Part shown: positions 16,364 to 25,324 of the stretch, in pieces | Layout: every line of letters starts with the position of its first letter | Position numbering within the stretch: position 1 is the stretch's first letter | DNA from: Bacillus safensis | GTDB lineage: Bacteria > Bacillota > Bacilli > Bacillales > Bacillaceae | Direction of reading: 5' to 3' | Length of the DNA: 64,000 nt | Assembly: GCA_030159235.1 (NCBI GenBank) | Contig: BSBG01000009.1 | Coordinates: 62,001-126,000, forward strand | Notes under the pieces: generated by a model | Database searches by the model: none | What the model was told of the DNA's origin: nothing | The model's input: only the letters and a program-made list of their open reading frames with translations | Made by a program: the position numbers and the translations under genes

Positions 16364-17194
16364 TTATATATTCACAAATCCTTCTCCAAACACATCGCGC
16401 ACGTCATGGACAACAACGAATGCGTCTCGATCAATTTTCTTAATGATTTTCTTTAGTCGCATGAGCTCCTGCTTTTGAATGACCGCGTAAAGAATTTCCT
16501 TTGATTCCTTTGAATAATGACCGCGTCCGTTTAAAATCGTTACGCCTCGATCCAGCGTATGATTGATTTCTTCGGCAATATCATCTTTACATGAAGAAAT
16601 AATCGTCACTGCCTTTTTCGTGTTAAGTCCCTCTATCACGAAGTCCATTACCTTTGTGCCCACGTACAGCATCACAATGGTAAACATTAATTTTTCCGCA
16701 CCAATTATAAAGTAGGAAGCAAATACAACGATCAGATCGAAGAACAAGATGGCATAGCTCACGTTCCAGTCTAAATACTTGTTGGCAATTCTCCCGAGAA
16801 TGGCTGAACCCGCTGTTGTTCCGCCTGCTCTTAATACAAGACCGATCCCAATCCCAATGATGATTCCTGCGAATATGGCCCCAATGATTAATTCATGTAC
16901 ATTCACGACCCATGTTGTGGTCAAGTGTAAAAATAGGGAGTTACTTGCGACAGCAACCACAGTATAAATCGTGGTCTTCTTGTCCAAGTATTTATACCCC
17001 ACAAGTAATAAGATCGCATTCAACACAAGGTTTGTCAGCCATGGTGCAATTTCAAACAAATAATAGAAAATGATGGACAGCCCCGTTACACCGCCTTCAC
17101 CAAATTCAAGCGGAATGACAAACATGTTCACTGCTGCGGCAAATAAAAAAGAACCAATCACAATCATCGCTAAATCTTTTACACATTTTTTCAA
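16364..17194 (-). CDS. YitT-family membrane protein (DUF161/DUF2179)
   Basis: This 276-residue protein has five to six transmembrane helices with the typical motifs FGEGGVTGLSIIFYYLF and GIGLVLRAGGTTAGSAILGRIANK. A cytoplasmic DUF2179 domain of about 85 residues follows, with DRGVTILNGRGHYSKESKEILY. B. subtilis has several paralogues (YitT, YvjA, YpjC and others) of unknown transport function. The start is a TTG with GGGGG about ten bases upstream. Its 5' leader contains a strong terminator-like hairpin. Confidence 0.85.
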   Translation of the reverse strand: MKKCVKDLAMIVIGSFLFAAAVNMFVIPLEFGEGGVTGLSIIFYYLFEIAPWLTNLVLNAILLLVGYKYLDKKTTIYTVVAVASNSLFLHLTTTWVVNVHELIIGAIFAGIIIGIGIGLVLRAGGTTAGSAILGRIANKYLDWNVSYAILFFDLIVVFASYFIIGAEKLMFTIVMLYVGTKVMDFVIEGLNTKKAVTIISSCKDDIAEEINHTLDRGVTILNGRGHYSKESKEILYAVIQKQELMRLKKIIKKIDRDAFVVVHDVRDVFGEGFVNI

Positions 17195-17261
17195 CTTTTT
17201 CTTTCCCCCTTTTTAAGCATATAAAAAACCCTCTTTCTGCACGAAAGAAGACAGTCGTAGG

Positions 17262-17350
17262 CAAAATAAAAATCAAAAGACGGCGTCTTTTGATGAAGCT
17301 TTCTGAATTGAACCTTTCCATAATATATATCTCTTTTTAGAGGCTGTCAA
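17262..17350 (-). promoter_or_regulatory. Promoter and leader terminator of the YitT-like gene
   Basis: TTGACA (17345-17350) and TATATT (17322-17327) with 17-base spacing form a good sigma-A promoter on the minus strand. The predicted transcript soon meets a perfect 10-bp hairpin, TCAAAAGACG-c-CGTCTTTTGA, with TTTTTATTTT after it (17262-17293), about 70 bases before the start codon. A second, weaker hairpin with a T run lies at 17222-17250. Confidence 0.6.
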
Positions 17351-17443
17351 TGACTTGGTTTTCTATTATTTTGACTGCATTTTTATGCACGAAAACCCGC
17401 ATGTTTTCTGGGTTTTCCCGCTATATGATGTTTATTCGTCTCC

Positions 17444-17472
17444 TTGACAAAAACACTTTAGTCATTTAAACT
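17444..17472 (+). promoter_or_regulatory. Sigma-A promoter of mmuM
   Basis: TTGACA at 17444-17449 and TAAACT at 17467-17472 are separated by 17 bases, upstream of the methyltransferase gene. No SAM riboswitch or T-box was found between it and the gene. Confidence 0.6.
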
Positions 17473-17528
17473 ACTGCCTCATATCATATCCATCATTTCC
17501 GATCTAAAAAGGAGGTTGTTCGAATCCG

Positions 17529-18467
17529 ATGAATCCTATTCAAAGCCGTTTACAAGCTCACGCACCTTTGATTTTAGACGGTGCACTTGCAACGGAGCTT
17601 GAACGAAAAGGCTGTAACTTAAATGACAGTTTATGGTCAGCCAAAATACTCATTGAACAGCCAGAATTGATACAGCAAGTACACTTGGATTACTTTCAAG
17701 CTGGTGCAGACTGTGCAACAACAGCAAGCTACCAAACAACGATTGAAGGCTTCGCTGAAAAAGGCTATACAAAAGAAGAAGCTCTTGAACTGATGAAACG
17801 ATCTGTCACTTTAGCGAAAGATGCACGCGATCTTTTTTGGCAGGATGAAACGCGTCGTGAAGGGCGGACAAAACCATTTGTTGCTGGATCTGTAGGGCCA
17901 TTCGGCGCTTATTTGTCTGATGGTTCAGAATATAAGGGAAATTACGGACTCTCAGAGCAAGCACTCATCGATTTTCATAGACCAAGAATTCAGGCATTAG
18001 TAGAAGCTGGTGCAGACATTCTTGCGTGTGAAACGATTCCTTGCCTGGTTGAAGCAACAGCCATCGCAAAGCTGCTACAGGATGAATTCAGCGGGGTATC
18101 TGCTTGGATCACATTCAGCGCAAAGGATGACCTGCATATTAGTGAAGGTGATTTACTCAGAGAATGTGTACAAGCACTTGAGCCTTACAAACAGATCGCT
18201 GCTGTCGGTGTAAACTGTACTCCGCCGCAATTTATCTCTTCTCTCATTCAAGAGATGAAAAAGGGGACGAGCAAACCGATTGTCGTATATCCAAACTCGG
18301 GTGAATTATATGATCCTGAAAAAAAGGTATGGAGCGGAGATACGTCTCACCTTACATTTGGTGAATGTGCACATCAATGGTACAAAGACGGTGCACAGAT
18401 CATTGGCGGCTGCTGCCGGACGACCCCAGAAGATATCAATGACATCTTAAAACGAACTACATTTTAG
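17529..18467 (+). CDS. mmuM: Homocysteine S-methyltransferase (YbgG/MmuM)
   Basis: This 312-residue cytoplasmic zinc enzyme transfers a methyl group from S-methylmethionine (or SAM) to homocysteine, making methionine. The zinc Cys ligands are in GVNCTPP and GGCCRTTP, and the N-terminal [15 protein letters not shown] motif is characteristic. The next gene is a permease, so the pair probably imports and uses S-methylmethionine, as with B. subtilis ybgG/ybgF. AGGAGG is 13 bases from the ATG, a long spacing, but no better in-frame start is seen. Confidence 0.9.
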   Translation: MNPIQSRLQAHAPLILDGALATELERKGCNLNDSLWSAKILIEQPELIQQVHLDYFQAGADCATTASYQTTIEGFAEKGYTKEEALELMKRSVTLAKDARDLFWQDETRREGRTKPFVAGSVGPFGAYLSDGSEYKGNYGLSEQALIDFHRPRIQALVEAGADILACETIPCLVEATAIAKLLQDEFSGVSAWITFSAKDDLHISEGDLLRECVQALEPYKQIAAVGVNCTPPQFISSLIQEMKKGTSKPIVVYPNSGELYDPEKKVWSGDTSHLTFGECAHQWYKDGAQIIGGCCRTTPEDINDILKRTTF

Positions 18468-18514
18468 CATCAAGAATCATCTCACATACTTCTAAGCAAA
18501 AGGGCGGGAAAGAC

Positions 18515-19918
18515 ATGGAACAAGCAAAAGATCAGTCACAACAATATCAACGTAAAATGACGAGCCGGCATCTGTTCATGCTTTCTCTAGGCGGCGTCAT
18601 TGGCACAGGACTCTTTTTAAGCTCTGGGTATACCATCAATCAGGCTGGGCCTGCTGGAACAATTCTTGCCTACCTTGTCGGAGCATTAATTGTATACCTC
18701 GTGATGCTCTGTTTAGGTGAGCTGTCTGTCGCAATGCCCGTCACAGGGGCTTTTCATACGTATGCAACAAAATATATAGGACCCGGTACAGGCTATACGG
18801 TCGCTTGGCTATATTGGCTGACATGGACAGTCGCACTCGGCTCGGAATTTACAGCGGCAGGACTTTTAATGCAGCGCTGGTTTCCAGACACATCTGTTTG
18901 GATGTGGAGTGGTGTTTTTGCTCTTCTCATCTTTTTACTCAATGCATTTACAGTGAAATTTTTTGCAGAATCAGAGTTTTGGTTTTCCAGTATTAAAGTG
19001 ATGGCTATTATTCTCTTTATTATTCTTGGCGGAGCTGCAATGTTTGGCTTGATTCCATTAAAGGGCGGTGAGGCCGCTCCGTTCTTTTCTAACTTCACTG
19101 GAGAAGGCGTTTTTTTTCCAAACGGCTTTTTACCGATTTTAATGACGATGCTTGCTGTCAATTTTGCTTTTTCAGGTACGGAGTTAATTGGGATTGCTGC
19201 GGGTGAAAGCGTCAATCCTGACGAGACCATTCCAAGAGCCATTCGCACAACCGTACTGCGTCTTGTCCTATTTTTCGTTGGAACGATCATTGTCTTAGCT
19301 GGTTTGATCCCAGTGGAAGAAGCCGGGGTGATCAAAAGTCCATTTGTTGTGGTATTTGACCGAATCGGAATTCCTTATGCCGCAGATTTCATGAATTTTG
19401 TCATCCTAACGGCGATCTTATCTGCCGCTAACTCAGGACTATACGCGTCATCTCGGATGCTCTGGTCGCTTTCTGAGGAACGGACACTTCCTAAAAAACT
19501 GGCGAAACTGACGTCAAAAGGGATTCCTTTGAATGCACTCATTTTAAGTATGATTGGCGGTATTCTTTCTTTGCTATCGAGCGTGATCGCACCAGAAACG
19601 GTTTACCTTATCCTTGTTTCGATTTCTGGACTGGCCGTTGTGGTTGTGTGGATGGGAATTGCTGCCTCACAGTTGATGTTTAGGAAAAGATTTTTACAGG
19701 AAGGCGGACAGCTCCATGATTTATCCTTTCGAACCCCGCTCTATCCAGTGGTTCCGATTGCTGCCTTCCTCCTGTGTCTGGCATCTGTAATTGGCATTGC
19801 CTTTGATCCAAATCAGCGGATTGCCCTCATCTGCGGCATCCCTTTCATAGCGCTCTGCTATGCTGCCTATTATGTGACAGCTTGGATTCAGAAAAAACGA
19901 GAAGAACCTGGTGTATAA
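18515..19918 (+). CDS. mmuP: Amino acid permease, probable S-methylmethionine transporter
   Basis: This 467-residue APC-superfamily permease of the AAT branch has 12 predicted helices. It starts with [22 protein letters not shown], the substrate-binding first helix, and contains [20 protein letters not shown]. It lies 47 bases after mmuM in the same direction, with its own ribosome binding site (AAAGGGCGGG). The substrate S-methylmethionine is inferred from the neighbour and from resemblance to YbgF and E. coli MmuP. Confidence 0.8.
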   Translation: MEQAKDQSQQYQRKMTSRHLFMLSLGGVIGTGLFLSSGYTINQAGPAGTILAYLVGALIVYLVMLCLGELSVAMPVTGAFHTYATKYIGPGTGYTVAWLYWLTWTVALGSEFTAAGLLMQRWFPDTSVWMWSGVFALLIFLLNAFTVKFFAESEFWFSSIKVMAIILFIILGGAAMFGLIPLKGGEAAPFFSNFTGEGVFFPNGFLPILMTMLAVNFAFSGTELIGIAAGESVNPDETIPRAIRTTVLRLVLFFVGTIIVLAGLIPVEEAGVIKSPFVVVFDRIGIPYAADFMNFVILTAILSAANSGLYASSRMLWSLSEERTLPKKLAKLTSKGIPLNALILSMIGGILSLLSSVIAPETVYLILVSISGLAVVVVWMGIAASQLMFRKRFLQEGGQLHDLSFRTPLYPVVPIAAFLLCLASVIGIAFDPNQRIALICGIPFIALCYAAYYVTAWIQKKREEPGV

Positions 19919-19932
19919 CATCAGGTTTTTTT
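19903..19932 (+). terminator. Terminator of the mmuM-mmuP operon
   Basis: AACCTG-N11-CAGGTTTTTTT overlaps the permease stop codon, which lies in the loop. Confidence 0.7.
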
Positions 19933-20042
19933 CTTTGTTTTAAACGCCTTGACAAAAAAGGATATCACTAGCAAAACAAAGACATTTTGGTATATGATAG
20001 GAATCTATGATTTTCAGGACGAACCAAGGGAGATGTTGCGAT

Positions 20043-20663
20043 ATGGAAATGACCATTACAAGAGCATTAAGTGAACTGAAAATGTTAGATAAGAGAATCA
20101 ATCGAACCGTTGATGACGCCGTACTTGGTGGATTGATGATCGGGAAACATATACAGAACGGATTTCAAAAACAAGAAGAAGTCGAAAAAAAGGCGAAGGC
20201 TGATGACCAATCGATTCAAGCTTTAATCAAACGCCGAAATGCCATCAAATCAGCCATCGTTGTATCGAATGCGACCACAACGATTGATGTCGCGGGTATC
20301 CGTATGACAGTGGCAGAAGCAATTGAGCGTAAAACATCGATAGAATACGATATTCGTTATTTACGGAAAATGAAACAGGTGTACAAAGAGCTAGTCGATA
20401 AAGCAGAACAAACCAATGAAGATGTCAAAAAGAGGCTTGATCAGCATTTAGAAACCTTGTTTGGGAAAGACGGAAAAACACAAGCGGCTGCCAACCAAGA
20501 GATTGTGAAGTCTTTCCTAGCTGAAAATGAGGCGACGATGATCGATCCACTTCGCCTTCGCGTGAAAATTGAACAGCTTTCGAAAGAAATTGAAGATTTT
20601 CAAATGGAAGTTGATTTTTCATTGTCTGAAAGCAATACTCTGACAAAAATACAGATCAATTAA
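20043..20663 (+). CDS. Conserved coiled-coil protein, unknown function
   Basis: This is a 206-residue, soluble, mostly helical protein. Helices run from TRALSELKMLDKRINRTV through the middle (IEYDIRYLRKMKQVYKELVDKAEQ) to the C-terminus (RVKIEQLSKEIEDFQMEVDF). A central short segment, TTTIDVAGIRMTVAEAIERK, looks like a beta hairpin followed by a helix. No enzyme motif is visible. Similar proteins may occur in phages, but I could not assign a family. GGGAG lies about ten bases before the ATG. No partner gene is adjacent. Confidence 0.6.
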   Translation: MEMTITRALSELKMLDKRINRTVDDAVLGGLMIGKHIQNGFQKQEEVEKKAKADDQSIQALIKRRNAIKSAIVVSNATTTIDVAGIRMTVAEAIERKTSIEYDIRYLRKMKQVYKELVDKAEQTNEDVKKRLDQHLETLFGKDGKTQAAANQEIVKSFLAENEATMIDPLRLRVKIEQLSKEIEDFQMEVDFSLSESNTLTKIQIN

Positions 20664-21004
20664 TGGATTTTGTTAGTGAGCCGAAAATCGATAGAACTAA
20701 ACACCTCCGAGGGAAAGGTCATTCCCTCCTCATCTGATCATCTCTGGATGATCCTTGATAAAAGCTCAAAGCTGAACGTTCAAGGATCAAAGTTCAAGTG
20801 TAAAAGTTCTTATCCATCAAAGCTCAGGATTAAAAGTTAAACGCTCGATTGAATCTGGGAATAACGGCTGGTGAGTGTTTGTTTATCGACTCTTTCGGTT
20901 GCCGCCCAGCAGGTTTGCTAACAAATAGAAAAGGATGTCACCAGGTGACATCCTTTTTTCTATGAAAATGACTGAGCTTTCGCTAAGTCGTCTCTTCCAG
21001 CAGG
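20664..21004 (+). other. Intergenic region with several stem-loops and a terminator
   Basis: No open frame is apparent. Perfect hairpins occur in series: GAGGGAA-aggtca-TTCCCTC (20709-20728), GATCATC-tctg-GATGATC (20736-20753), and ATCCTTGA / TCAAGGAT (20751-20787), which competes with the second. Repeated CAAAGCTCA and CAAAGTTCA words follow. The stretch ends in a strong terminator, GGATGTCAC-cag-GTGACATCC (20932-20962). It could be a long 3' UTR or an independent small RNA. Confidence 0.5.
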
Positions 21005-21487
21005 TTAGTTACGTAGTGTATACGCCAAATGGTACACACTTGTTACATTAGAAGATAGCTGGATGTCGTTTGAAGTGAAAGTTACTGGAACGATATCGTA
21101 ATAATGTCTAGACCAGCCAGCGTTATTATATGTACGGTAGCCCGCACCTGATGGAACTTGAATCGTCAGTGAAAATTGTCCATTCTCGTCTGTTGTGCCT
21201 GTCGTTGTTTGTGCAAAAGGTTTGATAGCTGCTTCAAAATAAAGCTGGATTGGCTGATTCGCCATGAGGTTGCCGCTTGCATCTTTTAGTGTTCCTTTAA
21301 AAGTAGCTGGATAATACGAACCTACGCGATATTTACTGCCAGACCCGTAATTGACCATACCTCCGTCTGCTGCTGTGACACCTGTTACTTGTACAGATGC
21401 TGGTACTGCTCCTGTTTCCTCTGCGTGTGCAAAGGTTGGGAATACGAGAAGCAATGATAGAATGAAAGCGAACATCATTTTTTTCAT
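21005..21487 (-). CDS. Secreted Ig-like beta-sandwich protein
   Basis: This 160-residue protein has a clear signal peptide (MKKMMFAFILSLLLVFPTFAHA, cleaved about residue 22). The mature domain is rich in beta strands and has the pattern of an Ig-like/carboxypeptidase-regulatory fold: ATFKGTLKDASGNLMANQPI, then GTTDENGQFSLTIQVPSGAG. No catalytic motif is seen. It may be an extracellular binding or structural protein. AGGAGG is eight bases from the ATG. It lies just downstream of the large subtilase, but a terminator separates them. Confidence 0.65.
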   Translation of the reverse strand: MKKMMFAFILSLLLVFPTFAHAEETGAVPASVQVTGVTAADGGMVNYGSGSKYRVGSYYPATFKGTLKDASGNLMANQPIQLYFEAAIKPFAQTTTGTTDENGQFSLTIQVPSGAGYRTYNNAGWSRHYYDIVPVTFTSNDIQLSSNVTSVYHLAYTLRN

Positions 21488-21549
21488 CAATAAATCCTCC
21501 TTTTTTTTCCTACAATATTACTATCGACAGTAATTGGTATTTTTCCAGT

Positions 21550-21592
21550 AAAAAACAAAAAACTTCCCTTTTTTTAGAAAGGGAAGTTCTTC
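21550..21592 (-). terminator. Terminator of the large subtilase
   Basis: On the minus strand AACTTCCCTTT-ctaaaa-AAAGGGAAGTT is followed by TTTTGTTTTTT, just past the stop codon. Confidence 0.85.
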
Positions 21593-21594
21593 TT

Positions 21595-24261
21595 TTATTT
21601 TTTCACAACCACTTTTACCGCTTTGCTTTCTCTTTTTCTCACATCTGAAGCGGTCACATACAAGACCGTTTTCGCTTTTTGCGGTTTAATTTGAGCAGTA
21701 AATGCGCCCTTGTTATTGGTTTTGACTGTTTTAATGACTTTCTTTGATTTGTTTTTCACTTTAATGGTCAGACCTGCACCCGCAGTCCCTTTGACCACTT
21801 TACTTTTGACCGTTACTTTGCTCACTTTCGGCTTAGCTGGTGCTTTGCCTTTTTTCACGACAGTTTTGAGAGTTGTAGCGGCCTTTCCTTTTGAAATCTT
21901 AATGTGAAGGACTTTGTTCTTGTTCTGATGCTTAATCTTCACACTAAAGGTTCCCTTTTTGCCTGCTGTGCCTTTCCCTAGAAGGGTTTTGCCTCTATAC
22001 ACAGAAATAGCAGCGCCGGCTTTTGCTTTACCTGTCACCTTTTGATGCTGATCCTCCACTTTGCTCACAGAAGCATTCAGTTCGACAGCACTTAATGCAG
22101 CAAATGCATTCAGTCGGCCGTGTCCCGTCATCCAATCGACACCTGGAATTTTCGGATCGACAATCGGTTCATCGTTTTCATCATAGAAAACGTCGTCTTT
22201 TCCATCAACAGATGTAAAGGAAATATTATCTGCTGTACTTTGCAAGATATTTCTTACTTGATTTGGCTTCAAGGATGGATTTTTAGAAAGCAGTAATCCT
22301 GCTGCTGCTGCCACATACGGTGTCGCCATTGATGTCCCGCTAAGGTATGAGACATTCCCATCTGGCATTAAGCTTGGAATATCAGAACCCGGTGCTGACA
22401 TGCTTAATCCTTTACCGTAGCTAGAGAATTCAGCGGCAATATCCATACGGTTGCTTGCGCCAATCGCCATTGCGTATTTTGACGTCGCAGGGTAGCCCAT
22501 TTCTGGTACGCCATCATTTCCACTCGCCACGACCACTAATACATTTCTTTGAGCAGCGTAATTCATTGCATATTCAATCACTCTGCTGTAATAGCCGCCA
22601 AGGCTCATGTTGATGACCTTTGCGCCTTTGTCCACGGCATGCTTGATTCCAAGTGCAATATGCTCTGTATCGCCATTGCCATAAGCATCCAGCACCTTAA
22701 CCGGAATGATGCCCGTGTGTTGGTTGAGACCTGCCATTGAGTAATGATTATCGGATTTTGCAGCAATGATGCCTGCCACATGCGTACCGTGTCCATTGTC
22801 ATCAATCGCATCTTTGTTTCGTCCAATGAGATTCGCACCTAAATCTGTACGAACAGTCCCGCTTAAATCCGTCAAACGGCTGTCTACACCTGTATCGACA
22901 ACAGCAATTAATGTTTGCTTCATTTTGCTTGTGCCAATCAGTGTATTCATTTGTTCAAACTTGACGTCAGCGCCTTTTTTTCCGCTGTTTTGCGCACTGT
23001 TTTTCAGCGGCCACTGGTAACCATACTGCGCGTCGCTGCTAAGCGCACGATAGGTTTGAACAGGCTCTGCAAATTCAACATTCGGCATGCTGGACAGCTT
23101 TCTTGCCGTGCTCTTGATGGCAGCTTTCCCTGCTTTTAGCGTCTTTCCAGCTGATTCTTGCCCCGCTGGCACATCATAGACATACATTCCTTTGAATAAA
23201 GGATTTACTGACTGCGATGTCACACGATTTTCTTGGATGCCGTAGCTTTTCATCTTCTTTTTCGCAGATTGAAGTGTTTGGCCATCCTTTAATTTAAAAA
23301 TGATCTTATTCGTCTTAACCTTCTCTTCTTTTACCAGCTTTTGTTTCTCTAATACATAACCAGCCGATTTCCCTTCAAGCTGATCGATTCCAATTTTTTG
23401 ACTGACTGCTTCTAATTCCTTTTTTAAATAAGCTGGACTTGCTTCCTTGAGCATATCAAAAAGGGAGCGGATCTCCTGTTGTTCTTTTTCTGTCACGATA
23501 TGACCGCTAAATGCACCATTTTTCTCGACGTCACTTAATAGTGTTTTTAATGTGAGTAGATGATTGTATACCTTTTGCTGCTCTTTGTGATGTTTAATGA
23601 GCTTTGATTTGAGAAACGGCTTTGTCTTTTGGAGCAGACGCGCAAGCTTCTGACCATCTGTTGTTTCATTGAATCGTTTATCTTCAATTGTACGAATCGA
23701 TTGAAGAATTTCACGCCCATGCTTTTTCTCAATAATAATGATTTCAGGCTCATCATCTTCAGGAAAAACGGGTTCAGAAGGCGGAAGGTTTGCTCCTTTA
23801 AATCCGATTGTATATGCCGCATCCTCTTCCTCATCACGGCTGTCTTCCTCCGAACCTAAATAGAGCACTTTGACATAGTAAGGACCTGACCATGCATGCG
23901 GGAAGTTGATCTCAGTCTCACCGCTTGCTGTGTCCGTGCGATATCTTGAATATGTGTCATCCTTCATCGCTCTGTCCTTACTTGGATAGACCGATACGGA
24001 TAACACTTGTTTGCTTTTTACAGAAATTTGCATATGCGTATATTTTGCCACCTCTTGTGCAGATGGCGTGATTTGATACCATGCCTCTTCCTTTTCATTC
24101 TGTAATGTGCCTGAGATCACTTCACCATTTTTTAACCCAATAGCTTCATTGACATTTGTTCCTTTACTGGCAGCTGCTGCCTCGTATCCAGGTAATGCTG
24201 CCATACATAGAATAATGGCCATGAGTACGATCACACAGGATTTGACCTGCTTCTTGAACAT
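21595..24261 (-). CDS. Large secreted subtilisin-like protease with Ig-like tail
   Basis: This 888-residue S8 peptidase is exported by a signal peptide ending near YEAAAA. A pre-peptidase-like beta domain (about residues 35-150) follows, then a long helical segment and an I9-like propeptide (about 320-410). The S8 domain has Asp in VVDTGVDSRLTDL, His in DDNGHGTHVAG, Asn in VASGNDG and Ser in LSGTSMATPYVA. The C-terminus has two or more Lys-rich bacterial Ig-like repeats (from about 735). The tail probably fixes it to the cell wall. It is distinct from Epr and has no adjacent processing gene. Confidence 0.85.
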   Translation of the reverse strand: MFKKQVKSCVIVLMAIILCMAALPGYEAAAASKGTNVNEAIGLKNGEVISGTLQNEKEEAWYQITPSAQEVAKYTHMQISVKSKQVLSVSVYPSKDRAMKDDTYSRYRTDTASGETEINFPHAWSGPYYVKVLYLGSEEDSRDEEEDAAYTIGFKGANLPPSEPVFPEDDEPEIIIIEKKHGREILQSIRTIEDKRFNETTDGQKLARLLQKTKPFLKSKLIKHHKEQQKVYNHLLTLKTLLSDVEKNGAFSGHIVTEKEQQEIRSLFDMLKEASPAYLKKELEAVSQKIGIDQLEGKSAGYVLEKQKLVKEEKVKTNKIIFKLKDGQTLQSAKKKMKSYGIQENRVTSQSVNPLFKGMYVYDVPAGQESAGKTLKAGKAAIKSTARKLSSMPNVEFAEPVQTYRALSSDAQYGYQWPLKNSAQNSGKKGADVKFEQMNTLIGTSKMKQTLIAVVDTGVDSRLTDLSGTVRTDLGANLIGRNKDAIDDNGHGTHVAGIIAAKSDNHYSMAGLNQHTGIIPVKVLDAYGNGDTEHIALGIKHAVDKGAKVINMSLGGYYSRVIEYAMNYAAQRNVLVVVASGNDGVPEMGYPATSKYAMAIGASNRMDIAAEFSSYGKGLSMSAPGSDIPSLMPDGNVSYLSGTSMATPYVAAAAGLLLSKNPSLKPNQVRNILQSTADNISFTSVDGKDDVFYDENDEPIVDPKIPGVDWMTGHGRLNAFAALSAVELNASVSKVEDQHQKVTGKAKAGAAISVYRGKTLLGKGTAGKKGTFSVKIKHQNKNKVLHIKISKGKAATTLKTVVKKGKAPAKPKVSKVTVKSKVVKGTAGAGLTIKVKNKSKKVIKTVKTNNKGAFTAQIKPQKAKTVLYVTASDVRKRESKAVKVVVKK

Positions 24262-24405
24262 GAAAAGACCCCCTTATCTTTTATGATACCTTGGAAGAAT
24301 ATCACAGAAAGACATTTAGTAGAATCTGTTTTTTACATAATTAAACTCGTTTTAAGCTAGGATTTGAGATATTCAGAAAGCAAGTAGAATAGCCTCATAA
24401 ACTTT

Positions 24406-24481
24406 TTGCCATTTCAAACGGAAAATGATGCTATTTAACCATGACAAAAAGTACATTACAATCAACTTGTAAGCGCTTAAT
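24406..24481 (+). promoter_or_regulatory. Promoter region and cre site of the PTS-mannosidase operon
   Basis: TTGCCA (24406) with a TGCTAT about 17 bases on is a weak sigma-A candidate. TGTAAGCGCTTAAT at 24468-24481 is a near-consensus CcpA (cre) site, 22 bases before the first start codon, and predicts glucose repression of the operon. Confidence 0.6.
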
Positions 24482-24503
24482 AAACAAGAGAGAAGGGATC
24501 AGC

Positions 24504-24962
24504 TTGTTCCAAAAAGATCATGTTTTCACAAAAGTAAACGGTCGATCAAAGAATGAGATTTTACAATATATTTCTGAGAAAGCTGAAGACCTTCAGATTA
24601 CAAACGATCAAGCAGGGCTATTAACGGATTTATTAAAACGGGAAGACGAGGTCTCCACAGGACTTCAGCAAGGCTTCGCCATCCCTCATACAAAAAGCTC
24701 TGCTGTACAAACGGCTTCACTTCTTTTTTTAGAGCTTGAACAGCCTATTGATTGGGGAAGCTTCGATGATTTACCCACAAGCTATTTATTTACACTGCTC
24801 GTTCCACTAGAAGAGGCCAATATCACACACCTGAAGTTACTGTCAGGTATTGCGACCAGCCTAATGGAACCTGATTTCATCGAAAAGATTCAACCCGGTC
24901 AAACAGCCGATTACTATTACGAAGTCATTGAACAACAATTGAAAGAGGGGATTACACAATGA
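24504..24962 (+). CDS. PTS fructose-type EIIA
   Basis: This 152-residue EIIA protein carries the phosphorylation site His62 in QGFAIPHTKS. The fold matches the fructose/mannitol EIIA family. The start is a TTG with GAAGGGA about eight bases upstream; the longer open frame begins before the cre site and is unlikely. It is the first gene of a six-gene operon. Phosphate passes from HPr to this His and then to the Cys of the next gene product. Confidence 0.88.
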   Translation: MFQKDHVFTKVNGRSKNEILQYISEKAEDLQITNDQAGLLTDLLKREDEVSTGLQQGFAIPHTKSSAVQTASLLFLELEQPIDWGSFDDLPTSYLFTLLVPLEEANITHLKLLSGIATSLMEPDFIEKIQPGQTADYYYEVIEQQLKEGITQ

Positions 24963-25288
24963 AAATTGTCGGTGTCACTTCATGTCCAGCAGGGTTAGCT
25001 CATACACCAATGGCAGCAAAGGCGTTAGAAAATGCGGGTAAACAGCTCGGACACGAGATTAAAATCGAACAGCAAGGCATTATGGGGCAGGTAAACGGCA
25101 TTACAGCAGAGGAAGCACAGCAGGCAGACCTCTGCATCATTGCCTCAAATCAGCATATCAACGATGCGGAACGCTTCTCAGGCATTCCTACTGTACGCGT
25201 CGAAATCGGACGTGCCTTAAAAAATGCCGAGCAAATCATCACCAAAGCCGTAGCGCTTGTTGAAAAGAAGAAATCTGAATCTCAATAA
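24959..25288 (+). CDS. PTS fructose-type EIIB
   Basis: This 109-residue EIIB domain has its phosphocysteine at Cys9 in GVTSCPAGLAHTPMAAKAL, exactly the fructose-family EIIB signature. The gene overlaps the EIIA stop as ATGA, so translation is coupled. It takes phosphate from EIIA and passes it to the sugar during uptake by EIIC. Confidence 0.9.
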   Translation: MKIVGVTSCPAGLAHTPMAAKALENAGKQLGHEIKIEQQGIMGQVNGITAEEAQQADLCIIASNQHINDAERFSGIPTVRVEIGRALKNAEQIITKAVALVEKKKSESQ

Positions 25289-25324
25289 ACATGAGCAATG
25301 CCATATAGAAAGGAGCAAAGCAAA

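Noticed and set aside
17200-17528. SAM riboswitch or T-box for the methionine-related mmuM gene
   Set aside because: The leader between promoter and ATG is about 50 bases and lacks the required conserved motifs.
18793-19335. A 180-codon minus-strand open frame
   Set aside because: It lies fully inside the permease gene on the other strand, is a mirror of its hydrophobic codons, and has no ribosome binding site.
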